Shown: piece after piece, positions 9,069 to 18,138 of the stretch
How positions within the stretch are numbered: the stretch's first letter is position 1
How the letters are laid out: each line of letters begins with the position of its first letter
Source of the DNA: CAWBYL01 sp963793025
GTDB lineage: Bacteria > Actinomycetota > Acidimicrobiia > Acidimicrobiales > Acidimicrobilacustridaceae
Direction: 5' to 3'
Assembly (NCBI GenBank): GCA_963793025.1
Contig: CAWBYL010000006.1
Location: 496,001 to 560,000 of the forward strand
DNA length: 64,000 bases
Program-made: the position numbers and the translations under genes
Notes under the pieces: model-generated
Databases searched by the model: none
Told to the model about the DNA's origin: nothing
What the model saw: only the letters and a program-made list of their open reading frames with translations

Positions 9069-10235
9069 TCAGATCACGCCGTCGGCTCGCAGGGCTGCGA
9101 TCGATGCGTCGTCGAAGCCCCGCTGGCGGAGCACGTCGTCGGTGTGCTCACCCAGCCGGGGCGGACGGCGCAGGGCGAACGACGAGTCGTCGTTGAGGGC
9201 TCCCCCGAGGCGGATCGGGCTGGTGGGCACGGCGGCTCCGCCGTCGGGCAGCGCGGCGATGCCGTGACGGTGGCGCGTGTGGGGGTCATCGACCACGTCG
9301 GCGAAGCGACGGACCGGACCGACCCCGCCGGCCGCCCCGGGGCGGGCGAGCCAGACCTCCATGGGCTGGGTGGCGAACGCGGCGGCGACCAGCGGCATCG
9401 CGGCCTCGTCGTCGACCCCGATGCGGTAGGACGCGAGCTCGGGCAGGTCGAGGGCCTCGATGAGCGCGGCCCAGGAACGGGGTTCGCTGGCGGTGCAGGT
9501 GACCCATCGGTCGTCAGCGCACCGGTAGTTGCTCCGGCAGGCCAGCGATCCCCAGGTGGTGTGGTCGCCGTTGGCGGCCGAGGTGAGCTGTTCGGTGGCC
9601 ATCCAGGTGGCGGCGTCGGCGATGCTGATGTCGATGCGGGTTCCGGCACCGGTCCGGCTGCGGCCGACGATGGCGGCGAGGATGGCGTTGGCGGCCAGGC
9701 TCCCGGCCATGGGGAGAGCGACCGGGAGCGACGGCACCGGCGGGGCGTCGTCGACGGTGAGGGCGTCGAGCACGCCGGAGTGACCCAGGTAGGAGAGGTC
9801 GTGTCCGGACTCCTGGGCGTTGGGCCCGTCGGGCCCGAAACCGGTGATGGAACACCACACCAGGTCGGCGTTGGCCGTCCGGACGTCCTCGTACCCCAGC
9901 CCGTTGCGATCGAGGGAACCCGGCCGGGCCGACTCGACGAGGACGTCGGCGTCGCCGGCCAGTGCCAGCAGCACGTCACGGGCACCGGGCTGCTTGAGAT
10001 CGAGGGTGATCGACCGCTTCCCGCGGTTGAGGCCGAGGTGTCCCGGTGCGTCGTCACCGGCGGGCGCCATGCGGAGTCCGTCCCCCGAGCGGGGCCCCTC
10101 GACCTTGATCACGTCGGCGCCCAGGTCGGCCAGCAGGGCGGTGCAGTAGGCACCGGGGTACAGGCGCGAGAGGTCGAGGACGGTGACGTGCTCGAGGGGG
10201 GCGGGCGGAGTGGTCGGTCGGTCCATGGTGGTCAC
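9069..10235 (-). CDS. CaiB/BaiF-family protein resembling alpha-methylacyl-CoA racemase
   Basis: 388 residues. It opens HVTVLDLSRLYPGAYCTALLADLGADVIKVE. The segment SGHDLSYLGHSGVLDAL closely follows the AMACR signature GHDINYLxxSG, whose Asp is catalytic; the His upstream of the site in AMACR was not located with certainty. AMACR enzymes invert the 2-methyl stereocentre of acyl-CoAs in steroid side-chain or branched-lipid breakdown. Start: GTG 10235 or ATG 10226; a GGTGAGG element lies just upstream and its spacing fits the ATG somewhat better. With the SDR and second CoA-transferase it would process a branched acyl-CoA. Racemase versus transferase activity is inference. Confidence 0.85.
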   Translation of the reverse strand: MTTMDRPTTPPAPLEHVTVLDLSRLYPGAYCTALLADLGADVIKVEGPRSGDGLRMAPAGDDAPGHLGLNRGKRSITLDLKQPGARDVLLALAGDADVLVESARPGSLDRNGLGYEDVRTANADLVWCSITGFGPDGPNAQESGHDLSYLGHSGVLDALTVDDAPPVPSLPVALPMAGSLAANAILAAIVGRSRTGAGTRIDISIADAATWMATEQLTSAANGDHTTWGSLACRSNYRCADDRWVTCTASEPRSWAALIEALDLPELASYRIGVDDEAAMPLVAAAFATQPMEVWLARPGAAGGVGPVRRFADVVDDPHTRHRHGIAALPDGGAAVPTSPIRLGGALNDDSSFALRRPPRLGEHTDDVLRQRGFDDASIAALRADGVI

Positions 10236-10256
10236 GTCCTCACCTCGGTGTCGCGG

Positions 10257-11036
10257 TCACAGAGCGGACGAGTAGCCGCCGTTGAGCGGGATGGTCTGGG
10301 CGGTGATCCACTCGCTGAGGTCGCTGGCGAGGAACGTCACCAGGTTGGCCACGTCGGCGGGAAGGCCCCGGCGGCGAACGGGGTACCGCTTCACCAGATA
10401 GGCGAACTGCTGCTCCTGCTCGGCGTCGTTCTCCGTCGGGTTCATGGTGCCGAGGGCGATCGAGTTCACCGTCACGCCGTCCTGGCCGACCTCCCGGGCG
10501 ATGCTGCGCATGAGGCCCGCCGCTCCGGCCTTGGCCGCCGAGTACGCCGCCATGTACGGCTCCCCGACCCGGGCCGTGTCGGACACGATCGTGATCACCC
10601 GCCCGAAGCCCGCGTCGATCATCGCCGGGAGCACGGCCCGGGTCACGTACATGACCCCGAACAGGTTCACGGCGAGGAAGCCCGTCCACGCCTCGGGATC
10701 CTCCTCCGCGAACCTGCGCATGTTCTCGAACCCGTGGGTGTCGACCTTCCCGGCGTTGCCCGCGTTGTTGACGGCGATGTCGATCGGGCCGAGCCGGCCG
10801 ACGGCGTCCTGGACGGCGTCGTAGTCGGTCACGTCGAACGGGGCCGGCCGCGCCTTCGCTCCGTCCCGGCCGATCTCGTCGACCACCGAGGCGACGCGAT
10901 CGGCGTCGAGGTCGTTGACGGCCACGTCGGCGCCGGCGGCGGCCAGGGTGCGGGCGATGCCGCGTCCGATGCCCTGCCCGGCACCGGTCACGAGCGCTCG
11001 TCGGCCGGTCAGGTCGAGCTGTACAACCACGATCAT
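10257..11036 (-). CDS. Short-chain dehydrogenase/reductase
   Basis: 259 residues from ATG at 11034-11036. Cofactor loop TGAGQGIGRG, DLDADR after the second strand, NNAG in the fourth strand, catalytic ITIVSD serine and YSAAKAG (YxxxK variant with Tyr and Lys kept). Classical SDR length. It begins the minus-strand operon with the racemase-like and CoA-transferase genes, so it most likely oxidises a hydroxyacyl-CoA or alcohol intermediate of the same pathway. The 210-bp gap upstream separates it from a divergent membrane-protein gene and must hold both promoters. Confidence 0.88.
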   Translation of the reverse strand: MIVVVQLDLTGRRALVTGAGQGIGRGIARTLAAAGADVAVNDLDADRVASVVDEIGRDGAKARPAPFDVTDYDAVQDAVGRLGPIDIAVNNAGNAGKVDTHGFENMRRFAEEDPEAWTGFLAVNLFGVMYVTRAVLPAMIDAGFGRVITIVSDTARVGEPYMAAYSAAKAGAAGLMRSIAREVGQDGVTVNSIALGTMNPTENDAEQEQQFAYLVKRYPVRRRGLPADVANLVTFLASDLSEWITAQTIPLNGGYSSAL

Positions 11037-11246
11037 TGCCTCTTCTCGGGTTCAAGGGTCGGGTCGGCCGGCCTCACGGCCCGGACGTCGACGGCTTCCG
11101 GAGCACCGTAGGTCGGAACCTCCGACGCGGGAGCGTCTGGTCGGTGGCGTCGAATCGCCGACGAGGGTTGCCCAAATCTGTCTTCGGGGTGATGATCGAC
11201 GCCGAGGCAGGCTGTTCCACCGCCTCCGTCCCAAGGGGGTTCCGGG

Positions 11247-11942
11247 ATGTCATTTCAACGGATCGCCGGCATAGCCGGTCTCGTCTTTGTCGCGTTGATG
11301 GTCGTGAACGGTGTGCTGCTCGGAGATCAGCCGGTCGCCGATGACGGCATCGGCGCGGTCCGCAGCTACGTGAGCAGCGACGAATCCATGCACAAGACAG
11401 GGATCTTCATCGGGATGTTGATCCTGCCCTTCGCCGTGCTCTTCTTCGCCGGGCTCGTCGCCCGGCTGCGCGAGAGCGACCTGGCCCACGCCGAGGGCTG
11501 GGGCACCGTCACACTGCTCGGGGCGGTCCTCATGGGGGCCACCGCCGGTCTCGGCGGCGTCCTCTCCGCCACCGCCGTCTTCCGGGGCGGTGAGGGGCTC
11601 GACGACGCCACGCTGCGTGCCCTGTGGGACGGCCAGCTCGTGGCCTTCGCGTCGATGGGCATCGCCCTCACCATCCTGGCGGTGGGCGTGGCGGTCCCGG
11701 TGCTCGAACGTGGGCTCTGGCCCATGTGGTTCGGACTGCTCAGCCTCGTGGTCGCCGTGCTCGGGGTCGTGACGTTGATCGGCACCATCTCCGACACCAA
11801 CTCCGCCTACATGTACATCGGGGGCATCTCGATGGCCGTGTGGACGCTGGTGGCGAGCATCCTCCTGGTCGCCAACGTGCCGGCCACGGCCCCGTCCACC
11901 GACCGGGTGCGGACGCCGTCCTCGCCGGCCATGACCGCCTGA
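11247..11942 (+). CDS. Multi-pass membrane protein, unknown function
   Basis: 231 residues from ATG 11247, with AAGGGGG about 8 nt upstream. Six hydrophobic helices are evident: an N-terminal one (residues ~5-25), a helix around IFIGMLILPFAVLFFAGLVA, and further helices near 88-108, 133-152, 160-180 and 190-210; a polar serine/threonine tail closes the protein. No catalytic motif is visible. The overall pattern resembles small DUF4386-like integral membrane proteins, but I cannot assign the family with confidence. It stands alone between divergent and codirectional catabolic operons. Confidence 0.7.
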   Translation: MSFQRIAGIAGLVFVALMVVNGVLLGDQPVADDGIGAVRSYVSSDESMHKTGIFIGMLILPFAVLFFAGLVARLRESDLAHAEGWGTVTLLGAVLMGATAGLGGVLSATAVFRGGEGLDDATLRALWDGQLVAFASMGIALTILAVGVAVPVLERGLWPMWFGLLSLVVAVLGVVTLIGTISDTNSAYMYIGGISMAVWTLVASILLVANVPATAPSTDRVRTPSSPAMTA

Positions 11943-12131
11943 GCGCAGGCGGGGATCGCCCACGCTCCGAGGTGGACCGAGTCGTCGCCGGCGGCGGCTC
12001 GGAGGATTCCACTGGGTGAGAACCGGCCGGCGACCGGGCCGAGCACTGCCCGTACAGTTCCTCTCGGGGGCCATCGTCACCCGGCCGATTCACGTCCGGG
12101 CTGACAGTCGTGGTCCGTGAGGAGCGAGATC

Positions 12132-13307
12132 GTGGGAAGCGACGTGTTGATCAGGATCGACGAGGCGGGTGAGTACCTCCGCGATCGATCCGAGACCGCC
12201 GAGGAGCTCGGCCGTCTTCCCGACGACGTCGCCCGACGTCTCAAGGAGACGGGGCTGGTCCGCCTGCTCCAGCCCGCGGACTTCGGCGGCTACGAAGCCG
12301 ACCCCCGGGACTTCTTCAGCGCGGTGATGGATGTCGGCAACTGGTGCCCGGCCGCCGGCTGGGTCGCCGGTGTGGTGGGCGTCCATCCGTGGGAGCTGGC
12401 CCTCAACGATGCGCGCCTGCAGGAGGAGGTGTGGGGGAACGATCCCGACACCTGGGTGGCTTCGCCCTATGCGCCGAGCGGTACGGCCACGCCCGTCGAC
12501 GGCGGGTACACGGTCAGCGGCCGTTGGAACTTCTCGTCGGGGACCGACCTCTGCAGCTGGGTGGTCCTCGGCGCCGTGCAGATCGACGGCGAGTCCGGGG
12601 CCCCCACGGGGATGTTGCACGTGATGCTGCCCCGGCCCGACTACGAGATCGTCGCCGACTCGTGGAACGTCATGGGCCTCGAAGGCACCGGCAGCAAGGA
12701 CGTCCTCATCCAGGACGCGTTCGTACCCGCCTATCGCGCGGTCGACGTCATGAAGGTGATGAACGGTCGGGCCGCGGCGGAGGCGGGTCGTACCCAGCCG
12801 CTCTACCGGATGCCGTGGTCGGCGATCTTCCCGAACGCCGTCTCGGCCGGGCTCATCGGGATCGCCCAGGGCGTGCTGCGCTGCGCGCTCGAGTACCAGC
12901 AGGGTCGGGTCAGTGCGGTGGGCGTGGCCCAGGTCTCGGACCCCCACACCCGGGCCATCCTCGGGGAGGCGGCCGCCGACATCCGAGGGGCCCGCACCCA
13001 ACTGCTCTACAACATCGGCGAGATGTACGAGGCCATCAGCGCCGGCCACGAGGTGACGTTGGAGCAGCGGGTCGCCACCCGTCGGGACCAGGTCCGGGTG
13101 GCGTGGCGGGCGGCCCATGCCGCCGACCAGGCGTACTCCTGCTGTGGCGGGAACGCCATCCGCCTCGACAAGCCGCTGCAACGGTTCTGGCGTGGCCTCC
13201 ACGCCGGGCTCAACCACGCGATCTTCGTTCCGGGCCCCGTCTACGACGATGCCGCGGGGATGCTGATGGGCCAGTCGCCCTCGGGACCCGCCGCCATGAT
13301 GTTCTGA
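12132..13307 (+). CDS. HsaA-like acyl-CoA-dehydrogenase-fold flavin monooxygenase
   Basis: 391 residues from GTG 12132, chosen because AGGAG (12120-12124) sits 7 nt upstream; an in-frame GTG at 12117 would overlap that site. The protein has the acyl-CoA dehydrogenase fold of group D flavin hydroxylases: VARRLKETGLVRLLQPADFGGYE, the substrate-domain SGRWNFSSGTDLCSW, and a C-terminal SCCGGNAIRLDKPLQRFWRGLHAG that matches the HsaA/HpaB-like end. In steroid degraders HsaA adds the second hydroxyl to the phenolic A-ring using FMNH2/FADH2 from HsaB; no reductase is encoded beside it. The next gene is an HsaD-like C-C hydrolase, which strongly supports ring degradation. A true steroid substrate is not proven. 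Confidence 0.82.
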   Translation: MGSDVLIRIDEAGEYLRDRSETAEELGRLPDDVARRLKETGLVRLLQPADFGGYEADPRDFFSAVMDVGNWCPAAGWVAGVVGVHPWELALNDARLQEEVWGNDPDTWVASPYAPSGTATPVDGGYTVSGRWNFSSGTDLCSWVVLGAVQIDGESGAPTGMLHVMLPRPDYEIVADSWNVMGLEGTGSKDVLIQDAFVPAYRAVDVMKVMNGRAAAEAGRTQPLYRMPWSAIFPNAVSAGLIGIAQGVLRCALEYQQGRVSAVGVAQVSDPHTRAILGEAAADIRGARTQLLYNIGEMYEAISAGHEVTLEQRVATRRDQVRVAWRAAHAADQAYSCCGGNAIRLDKPLQRFWRGLHAGLNHAIFVPGPVYDDAAGMLMGQSPSGPAAMMF

Positions 13308-13365
13308 GGACCGTGACAACAGAGTTCGCCGGACAGGTTCCTGTGCGGCCCGCTGGAGGAGCCCG

Positions 13366-14235
13366 ATGACCGCGACGACGACCGAGTTCACCGCCGAGGG
13401 GACGAGCCGGACGCTCACCACCCCCAACGGAGAGCTGCACTACCACGAGGCCGGCGACGGCCCGCCCCTCGTCCTCCTGCACGGCTCCGGGCCCGGCGTG
13501 AGCGGGTGGACGAACTTCAGCGGCAACCTGGCGGTGTTCGCCCAGCACTTCCGGACGCTCGTGCTCGATCTGCCCGGCTTCGGGAAGAGCTATTCGACCG
13601 ACGAGAGCCCGGTGCTGCACGCGCCGACGGCGGTCCTGGCCTTCCTCGACGGTCTGGGCGTGGACCGGAGCGCGATCATCGGCAACTCGCTGGGCGGCGG
13701 CATCGCCGCTCAGGTCGCCGCCGCTCATCCGGACCGGGTCTCCCGGCTCGTCGCCCTCGGCGGCGTCGGCGTGCCGTTCTTCAGCCCCATCCCGTCGGAG
13801 GGCATCACCCGGCTGGTCGAGTTCGTCGAGGACCCGACGCGCGAACGGCTGGTGCAGTGGATGACGTCGATGGTGTTCGACCCCGCCGTTCTCACCGACG
13901 ACTTCGTGGAGACCCGCTGGCAGGCGGCGAGCGACCCCGAGGCGCTGGCCCTCATCCGCAAGATCTACAACGCCGACATGCTGAGCTTCCTCCGCCCGAT
14001 GATGCTGGGGAACCCGGCGGCGTTCGGGATGCTGAGCCAGATCAAGGCCCCCACGCTGTTGACCTGGGGCCGCGACGACCGCGTGACCCCCCTCGACGGG
14101 GCCATCGCACCGATGCGGTTGATTCCGCGCTGCGAGCTGCACGTGTTCCCCGACTGCGGCCACTGGTCGATGATCGAGCGCAAGGCGGAGTTCGAGAGCG
14201 TCGTCCTCTCCTATCTCCTCCGCGACGCCGCCTGA
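13366..14235 (+). CDS. HsaD/BphD-like meta-cleavage product hydrolase
   Basis: 289 residues, alpha/beta-hydrolase fold. Oxyanion motif HGSGPG (about residue 39) is specific to the C-C hydrolases of meta-cleavage pathways. Nucleophile elbow GNSLGGG gives Ser108, the acid is in GRDDRV (237-238) and the base is His266 in DCGHWSMIE. It splits the ring-cleaved dienone acid into a dienoate and a carboxylic acid in the cytoplasm. ATG 13366 follows a GGAGG-like site (ctggaggagcccg). It lies 58 bp after the monooxygenase and 17 bp before the hydratase, so the order matches a degradative operon. Substrate size (steroid versus biphenyl) cannot be told from the sequence alone. Confidence 0.88.
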   Translation: MTATTTEFTAEGTSRTLTTPNGELHYHEAGDGPPLVLLHGSGPGVSGWTNFSGNLAVFAQHFRTLVLDLPGFGKSYSTDESPVLHAPTAVLAFLDGLGVDRSAIIGNSLGGGIAAQVAAAHPDRVSRLVALGGVGVPFFSPIPSEGITRLVEFVEDPTRERLVQWMTSMVFDPAVLTDDFVETRWQAASDPEALALIRKIYNADMLSFLRPMMLGNPAAFGMLSQIKAPTLLTWGRDDRVTPLDGAIAPMRLIPRCELHVFPDCGHWSMIERKAEFESVVLSYLLRDAA

Positions 14236-14252
14236 GCGGCGGACGGGTCGCC

Positions 14253-15095
14253 ATGAGCAACGACGGGGAGTCCGAGTCGGTGGCGACGGCCGCCGTCGAC
14301 CCTGACCGCATGGCGGCCATCCAAACCGCCGCCGACCGGCTGGTCGAGGCGGCTCGGACGGGCGAGCCCTGCGCCCCGGTGCGGGAGATCCACCCGGCGG
14401 GCGGCCTCGACGACGGCTACGCGGTCCAGCAGCTCGTCCATGCCCGGACCTCGGTTGGGCGGAGGCGGGTGGGACGCAAGATCGGCCTGACCTCCCGGGC
14501 CGTGCAGCAGCAGATGCATGTCGACACGCCGGACTTCGGGGTGCTGTTCGCCGACATGGCCTTCGGCGACTCCGAGCCGATACCCCACGGGCGTCTGCTC
14601 CAGCCCCGGGTCGAGGCCGAGGTGGCGTTCGTGCTGGGTGACGACCTTCCGGCGCGCGACGTGACGACCACCGAGGTGCTGCACGCCACCGAGTTCGTCG
14701 TCGCCGCCATCGAGGTGGTGGACAGCAGGATCGCCGACTGGGACATCTCGATCTTCGACACGGTGGCCGACAACGCCTCGTCGGGCGTGTTCGTCACTGG
14801 GGCCGCGCCCCGCTCGCTCCTCGCCATCGACGACCTGCGCTCGAGCGAGATGACCCTCACCGCCGGCGGGGCGGTGCTGAGCTCGGGCACGGGCGCGGCC
14901 TGCCTGGGCCACCCGGTCAACGCCGTCGTGTGGCTGGCCAACGTGGTGGCGGCGCGAGGTGATCCGCTGAGGGCCGGCGAGATCGTCCTCTCGGGCAGCC
15001 TCGGCCCGCTCGTGCCGGCCCAGGCGGGCGAGACCTACGAGGCCCACATCAGTGGGCTCGGGTCGGTCAGAGCGGTGTTCGCCGATGCCTCGTAG
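14253..15095 (+). CDS. 2-hydroxypenta-2,4-dienoate hydratase (MhpD/HsaE family)
   Basis: 280 residues from ATG 14253, 17 bp after the C-C hydrolase stop. Family landmarks are VGRKIGLTS, the metal-binding QPRVEAEVAFVLG (ExE) and a C-terminal SGSLGPLVPAQAGETYEAHISGLGSV. The enzyme adds water to 2-hydroxypenta-2,4-dienoate (2-oxopent-4-enoate) to give 4-hydroxy-2-oxovalerate, the substrate of the aldolase two genes later. A ~25-residue N-terminal extension before MAAIQTAADRL is more than most homologues have; an internal start at ATG 14310 (MAAIQ) is possible. Confidence 0.88.
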   Translation: MSNDGESESVATAAVDPDRMAAIQTAADRLVEAARTGEPCAPVREIHPAGGLDDGYAVQQLVHARTSVGRRRVGRKIGLTSRAVQQQMHVDTPDFGVLFADMAFGDSEPIPHGRLLQPRVEAEVAFVLGDDLPARDVTTTEVLHATEFVVAAIEVVDSRIADWDISIFDTVADNASSGVFVTGAAPRSLLAIDDLRSSEMTLTAGGAVLSSGTGAACLGHPVNAVVWLANVVAARGDPLRAGEIVLSGSLGPLVPAQAGETYEAHISGLGSVRAVFADAS

Positions 15096-15185
15096 GTGTG
15101 TCCTTCTCCTGTCCGAACCGGTCTCGGTCCCACTCTCCGGCATGGCCGCGTGCGCGCGCGACGCTCCCGTCACGAGGATCGCCCC

Positions 15186-16088
15186 GTGAAGAATCGACTG
15201 ACCGCGGCCGTCGTCGGCTCGGGGAACATCGGAACCGACCTCGTCCACAAGCTGCTGCGGTCCGACGTCCTCGAGCCCCGCTACCTCGTCGGGATCGACC
15301 CGGAGAGCGAGGGGCTGCGTCGAGCCGGGGACCTGGGGCTCGAGACCTCGGCCGAGGGCGTGGACTGGCTGATGGCGCGACACGAGCTCCCCGACATCGT
15401 CTTCGAGGCGACCTCGGCCTACGTCCACCGCGAGAACGCCCCCAGGTATCGCGAGGCCGGCATCCGGGCCATCGACCTGACCCCGGCGGCGTGCGGTCCG
15501 TACGTGATCCCACCGGTGAACCTCACCGAGCACATCGGGCAGCCGAACCTCAACATGGTGACCTGCGGAGGGCAGGCGACGATCCCGATGGTGTACGCGG
15601 TGTCGCGGGTGACCCGGGTGGCCTATGCCGAGGTCGTCGCCACGGTGGCATCCCGGTCGGCGGGACCCGGTACCCGCAACAACATCGACGAGTTCACCCG
15701 CACCACCTCCTCGGCGGTCGAGGTGCTGGGCGGCGCCGAGCGGGGCAAGGCCATCATCATCCTGAACCCGGCCGAACCGCCGTTGATCATGCAGGACACG
15801 ATCTTCTGCTCGCTCGAAGCCGATGCCGACGAAGCCGCCGTCGGCGCCTCCATCGACGAGATCGTGAGCGAGGTCCAGCAGTACGTCCCGGGCTACCGGC
15901 TCCGGCTCCCGCCCCAGGTCGAGCGGAGCGTCACCCCCGACGGACGGGGGCGGGTGGCGATCTTCATCGAGGTCGAGGGGGCCGGCGACTTCCTCCCTCC
16001 GTATGCCGGCAACCTCGACATCATGACGGCGGCGGCCGCGAGGGTCGGCAACGAGATCGCCCGCACCGCACTGCTCCAGGAGCACTGA
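15186..16088 (+). CDS. Acetaldehyde dehydrogenase (acylating)
   Basis: 300 residues, the normal family length, from GTG 15186 (90 bp after the hydratase). Rossmann loop VVGSGNIGTDL at residues 9-19, catalytic Cys127 in NMVTCGGQATIP, and the conserved GPGTRNNIDEFT and PPYAGNLDIMTAAA segments. It converts acetaldehyde or propionaldehyde, NAD+ and CoA to acyl-CoA, and by family knowledge channels the aldehyde from the partner aldolase, which is encoded 1 bp downstream. Together they form the DmpFG/HsaFG complex. No Shine-Dalgarno stronger than GAGGAT (15175-15180) is seen. Confidence 0.93.
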   Translation: MKNRLTAAVVGSGNIGTDLVHKLLRSDVLEPRYLVGIDPESEGLRRAGDLGLETSAEGVDWLMARHELPDIVFEATSAYVHRENAPRYREAGIRAIDLTPAACGPYVIPPVNLTEHIGQPNLNMVTCGGQATIPMVYAVSRVTRVAYAEVVATVASRSAGPGTRNNIDEFTRTTSSAVEVLGGAERGKAIIILNPAEPPLIMQDTIFCSLEADADEAAVGASIDEIVSEVQQYVPGYRLRLPPQVERSVTPDGRGRVAIFIEVEGAGDFLPPYAGNLDIMTAAAARVGNEIARTALLQEH

Positions 16089-16089
16089 G

Positions 16090-17136
16090 ATGGCCTACTC
16101 CGAATCCCTCGACGTGCGCATCACCGACTCGTCGTTGCGTGACGGCTCCCACGCCAAGGAGCACCAGTTCACCGAGGCCGACGTGAGCAGCATCGTCGCC
16201 GGGCTGGCCACCGCCGGCGTGCCGGTGATCGAGGTCAGCCACGGTGACGGTCTGTCCGGATCGTCGTACAACTACGGCTTCTCCGCCGTCGACGAGCGCC
16301 TGCTCATGGCCGCCGCCGTCGAGGCGGCGGCCGGTCGCTCCTCGATCGCCGCGCTCATGCTCCCGGGCGTGGGGACCTTCGACGACATCAAGGCGTGTCG
16401 CGACCTGGGCGTGTCGGTGGTCCGCATCGCCACCCACTGCACCGAGGCCGACATCGCCAACCAGCACTTCGCCATCGCCCGCGAGGTCGGCCTGGAGACC
16501 GTCGGCTTCTTGATGATGGCGCACAGCCAGCCCCCCGAGCTGCTGGCTCGCCAGGCGCGGACCATGGCCGACGCCGGGTGTCAGTGCGTCTACGTCGTGG
16601 ACTCCGCCGGGGCCATGATCCTCGACGACGTGAGCGATCGGGTGGCCGCCTTGGTCGCCGAGTTGGGCGCCGACGCGCAGGTGGGGTTCCACGGCCACCA
16701 GAACCTCTCGCTGGGCGTGGCCAACACGGTGCTGGCCATCCGCACCGGCGCCGTGCAGGTGGACTCGTGCACCCGGTCTTTCGGCGCCGGCTCGGGCAAC
16801 ACGCCGACCGAGGCCCTCGCCGCGGTGCTCGATCGGCTGGGCGTGCGGTCGGGCGTCGATCCGTTGACCATGTTCGACGTCGCCGAGGAGGTGGTGCGGC
16901 CGGTGATGGACCGTGAGTGCGTCCTCGACCGCATGAGCCTGATCATGGGCTACGCCGGCGTGTACTCGAGCTTCCTCCGCCACGCCTACCGCTCGGCCGA
17001 GCGCTACGACGTCTCGGGCGCGGAGATCCTGTTGCGGTGCGGTGAGCGGAAGCTGATCGGCGGCCAGGAGGACCAGATCATCGACATCGCCGTCGAGCTG
17101 GCGGCGGAGAAGCAGGGGAGCGGAGCGGCGTCGTGA
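16090..17136 (+). CDS. 4-hydroxy-2-oxovalerate aldolase
   Basis: 348 residues. The barrel opens RITDSSLRDGSHAKEHQF, with Arg17/Asp18 and His21 at the DmpG catalytic and metal site; most homologues have TLRDGxHA, so SLRDG is a mild variant. The second metal motif is GFHGHQNLSLGVANT (HxH). The C-terminal DmpG communication domain follows, ending near QIIDIAVELA. It cleaves 4-hydroxy-2-oxo acids to pyruvate and an aldehyde, which passes to the dehydrogenase encoded just upstream. It ends the run HsaA-, HsaD-, HsaE-, HsaG- and HsaF-like genes. An IclR gene starts ~90 bp later on the same strand. Confidence 0.93.
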   Translation: MAYSESLDVRITDSSLRDGSHAKEHQFTEADVSSIVAGLATAGVPVIEVSHGDGLSGSSYNYGFSAVDERLLMAAAVEAAAGRSSIAALMLPGVGTFDDIKACRDLGVSVVRIATHCTEADIANQHFAIAREVGLETVGFLMMAHSQPPELLARQARTMADAGCQCVYVVDSAGAMILDDVSDRVAALVAELGADAQVGFHGHQNLSLGVANTVLAIRTGAVQVDSCTRSFGAGSGNTPTEALAAVLDRLGVRSGVDPLTMFDVAEEVVRPVMDRECVLDRMSLIMGYAGVYSSFLRHAYRSAERYDVSGAEILLRCGERKLIGGQEDQIIDIAVELAAEKQGSGAAS

Positions 17137-17227
17137 TCGTGGTCGGCCCGGCGGCGGGTGTGGGAGTCTGGTCGGCAAACCGCGCCGGCTGGCCTCCCAG
17201 CGAGCGGTCGATCTGGGGGTTGTGATG

Positions 17228-18031
17228 ATGTCAACGGAGGTCCTGGGAGCACTCGACTCCGTGTCCGATCCGGTGGAGTCGTCCCTGGACGGTGGCGGTA
17301 GCTCCGGTCGGTCGGTGCTGGGTCGCGTCGACAGCATCGTGGGCGCCTTCGACGATGCCGACGGATCGCTCACCCTGCACGAGCTGACCCACCGCACCGG
17401 GCTGCCGAAGTCCACCGTCCACCGGATGGTCGAGCAGCTCTGCCGCATCGGATGGCTGGAACGAGAGGTGTCCGGGTACCGCATCGGCATGCGCCTGTTC
17501 GAGATCGGCGGTCTGGCGTCGCGGCACAGCCGGCTGTCGGACATGGCCTTCCCGCACCTGCACGCCCTGTCGGTCACCACCGGGCTGGCCGTGCAGCTGG
17601 CGATCCTCGAGGGTGTCGACGTGTTGTACCTCGAGCGGATCCCGATGTCGGACTTCGGGCTGCCGACCCGCCAGGGCGGGCGCCAGCCGGCGTACTGCAC
17701 CGGTCTGGGCAAGGCCATGCTCGCCTTCGACGCCGAGGCCGCCGAGGAGGTCCTCGAGCAGGACCTTCCCCGACGAACGCCCCGCACCATCACCTCACCC
17801 CGGGAGCTGAGGCTCGAGCTCGACCGCATCGCGGCGACGGGCCTGGCCTTCGACCACCAGGAGTCCTACGAGGGCCTGGCCTGTGTGGCCGCGCCCCTGC
17901 GGGGCGCCGGTCGAGCCATCGGAGCCGTGTCGGTCACGGGCCCGGTCGCCCGGATCGATCTCCACGCCGTCGCTCCTCACCTGCTCAGCGCGGCCCAGGC
18001 GATCTGGACGGACCGGTTCCGCCGGACGTAG
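17228..18031 (+). CDS. IclR-family transcriptional regulator
   Basis: Three in-frame starts are stacked (GTG 17222, ATG 17225, ATG 17228); GGGGG at 17215-17219 fits ATG 17228 best. About 267 residues. A winged helix occupies residues ~28-90 (SIVGAFDDADGSLTLHELTHRTGLPKSTVHRMVEQL, the IclR HTH) and an IclR effector domain follows, with FDHQESYEGLACVAAPL near its end. IclR proteins bind small aromatic or acid ligands and control adjacent catabolic operons. Its place between the ring-degradation operon and the sulfatase/dioxygenase genes makes both likely targets. The N-terminal ~25 residues are acidic and serine-rich. Confidence 0.9.
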   Translation: MSTEVLGALDSVSDPVESSLDGGGSSGRSVLGRVDSIVGAFDDADGSLTLHELTHRTGLPKSTVHRMVEQLCRIGWLEREVSGYRIGMRLFEIGGLASRHSRLSDMAFPHLHALSVTTGLAVQLAILEGVDVLYLERIPMSDFGLPTRQGGRQPAYCTGLGKAMLAFDAEAAEEVLEQDLPRRTPRTITSPRELRLELDRIAATGLAFDHQESYEGLACVAAPLRGAGRAIGAVSVTGPVARIDLHAVAPHLLSAAQAIWTDRFRRT

Positions 18032-18138
18032 GGCGGCGGCTGATGTCGGTTCCATCCAGTGGCATCGTGCCCGGGACCTGACCGTGTCGGGCTCGTAGCG
18101 TTCGAGCCCACACGAACGGGGGAGGGGTGGGGCAGGTC

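Noticed and set aside
9012..11111. 699-codon plus-strand frame over the CoA-transferase/SDR operon
   Set aside because: High-GC antisense frame; the opposite strand has intact SDR and CaiB motifs throughout.
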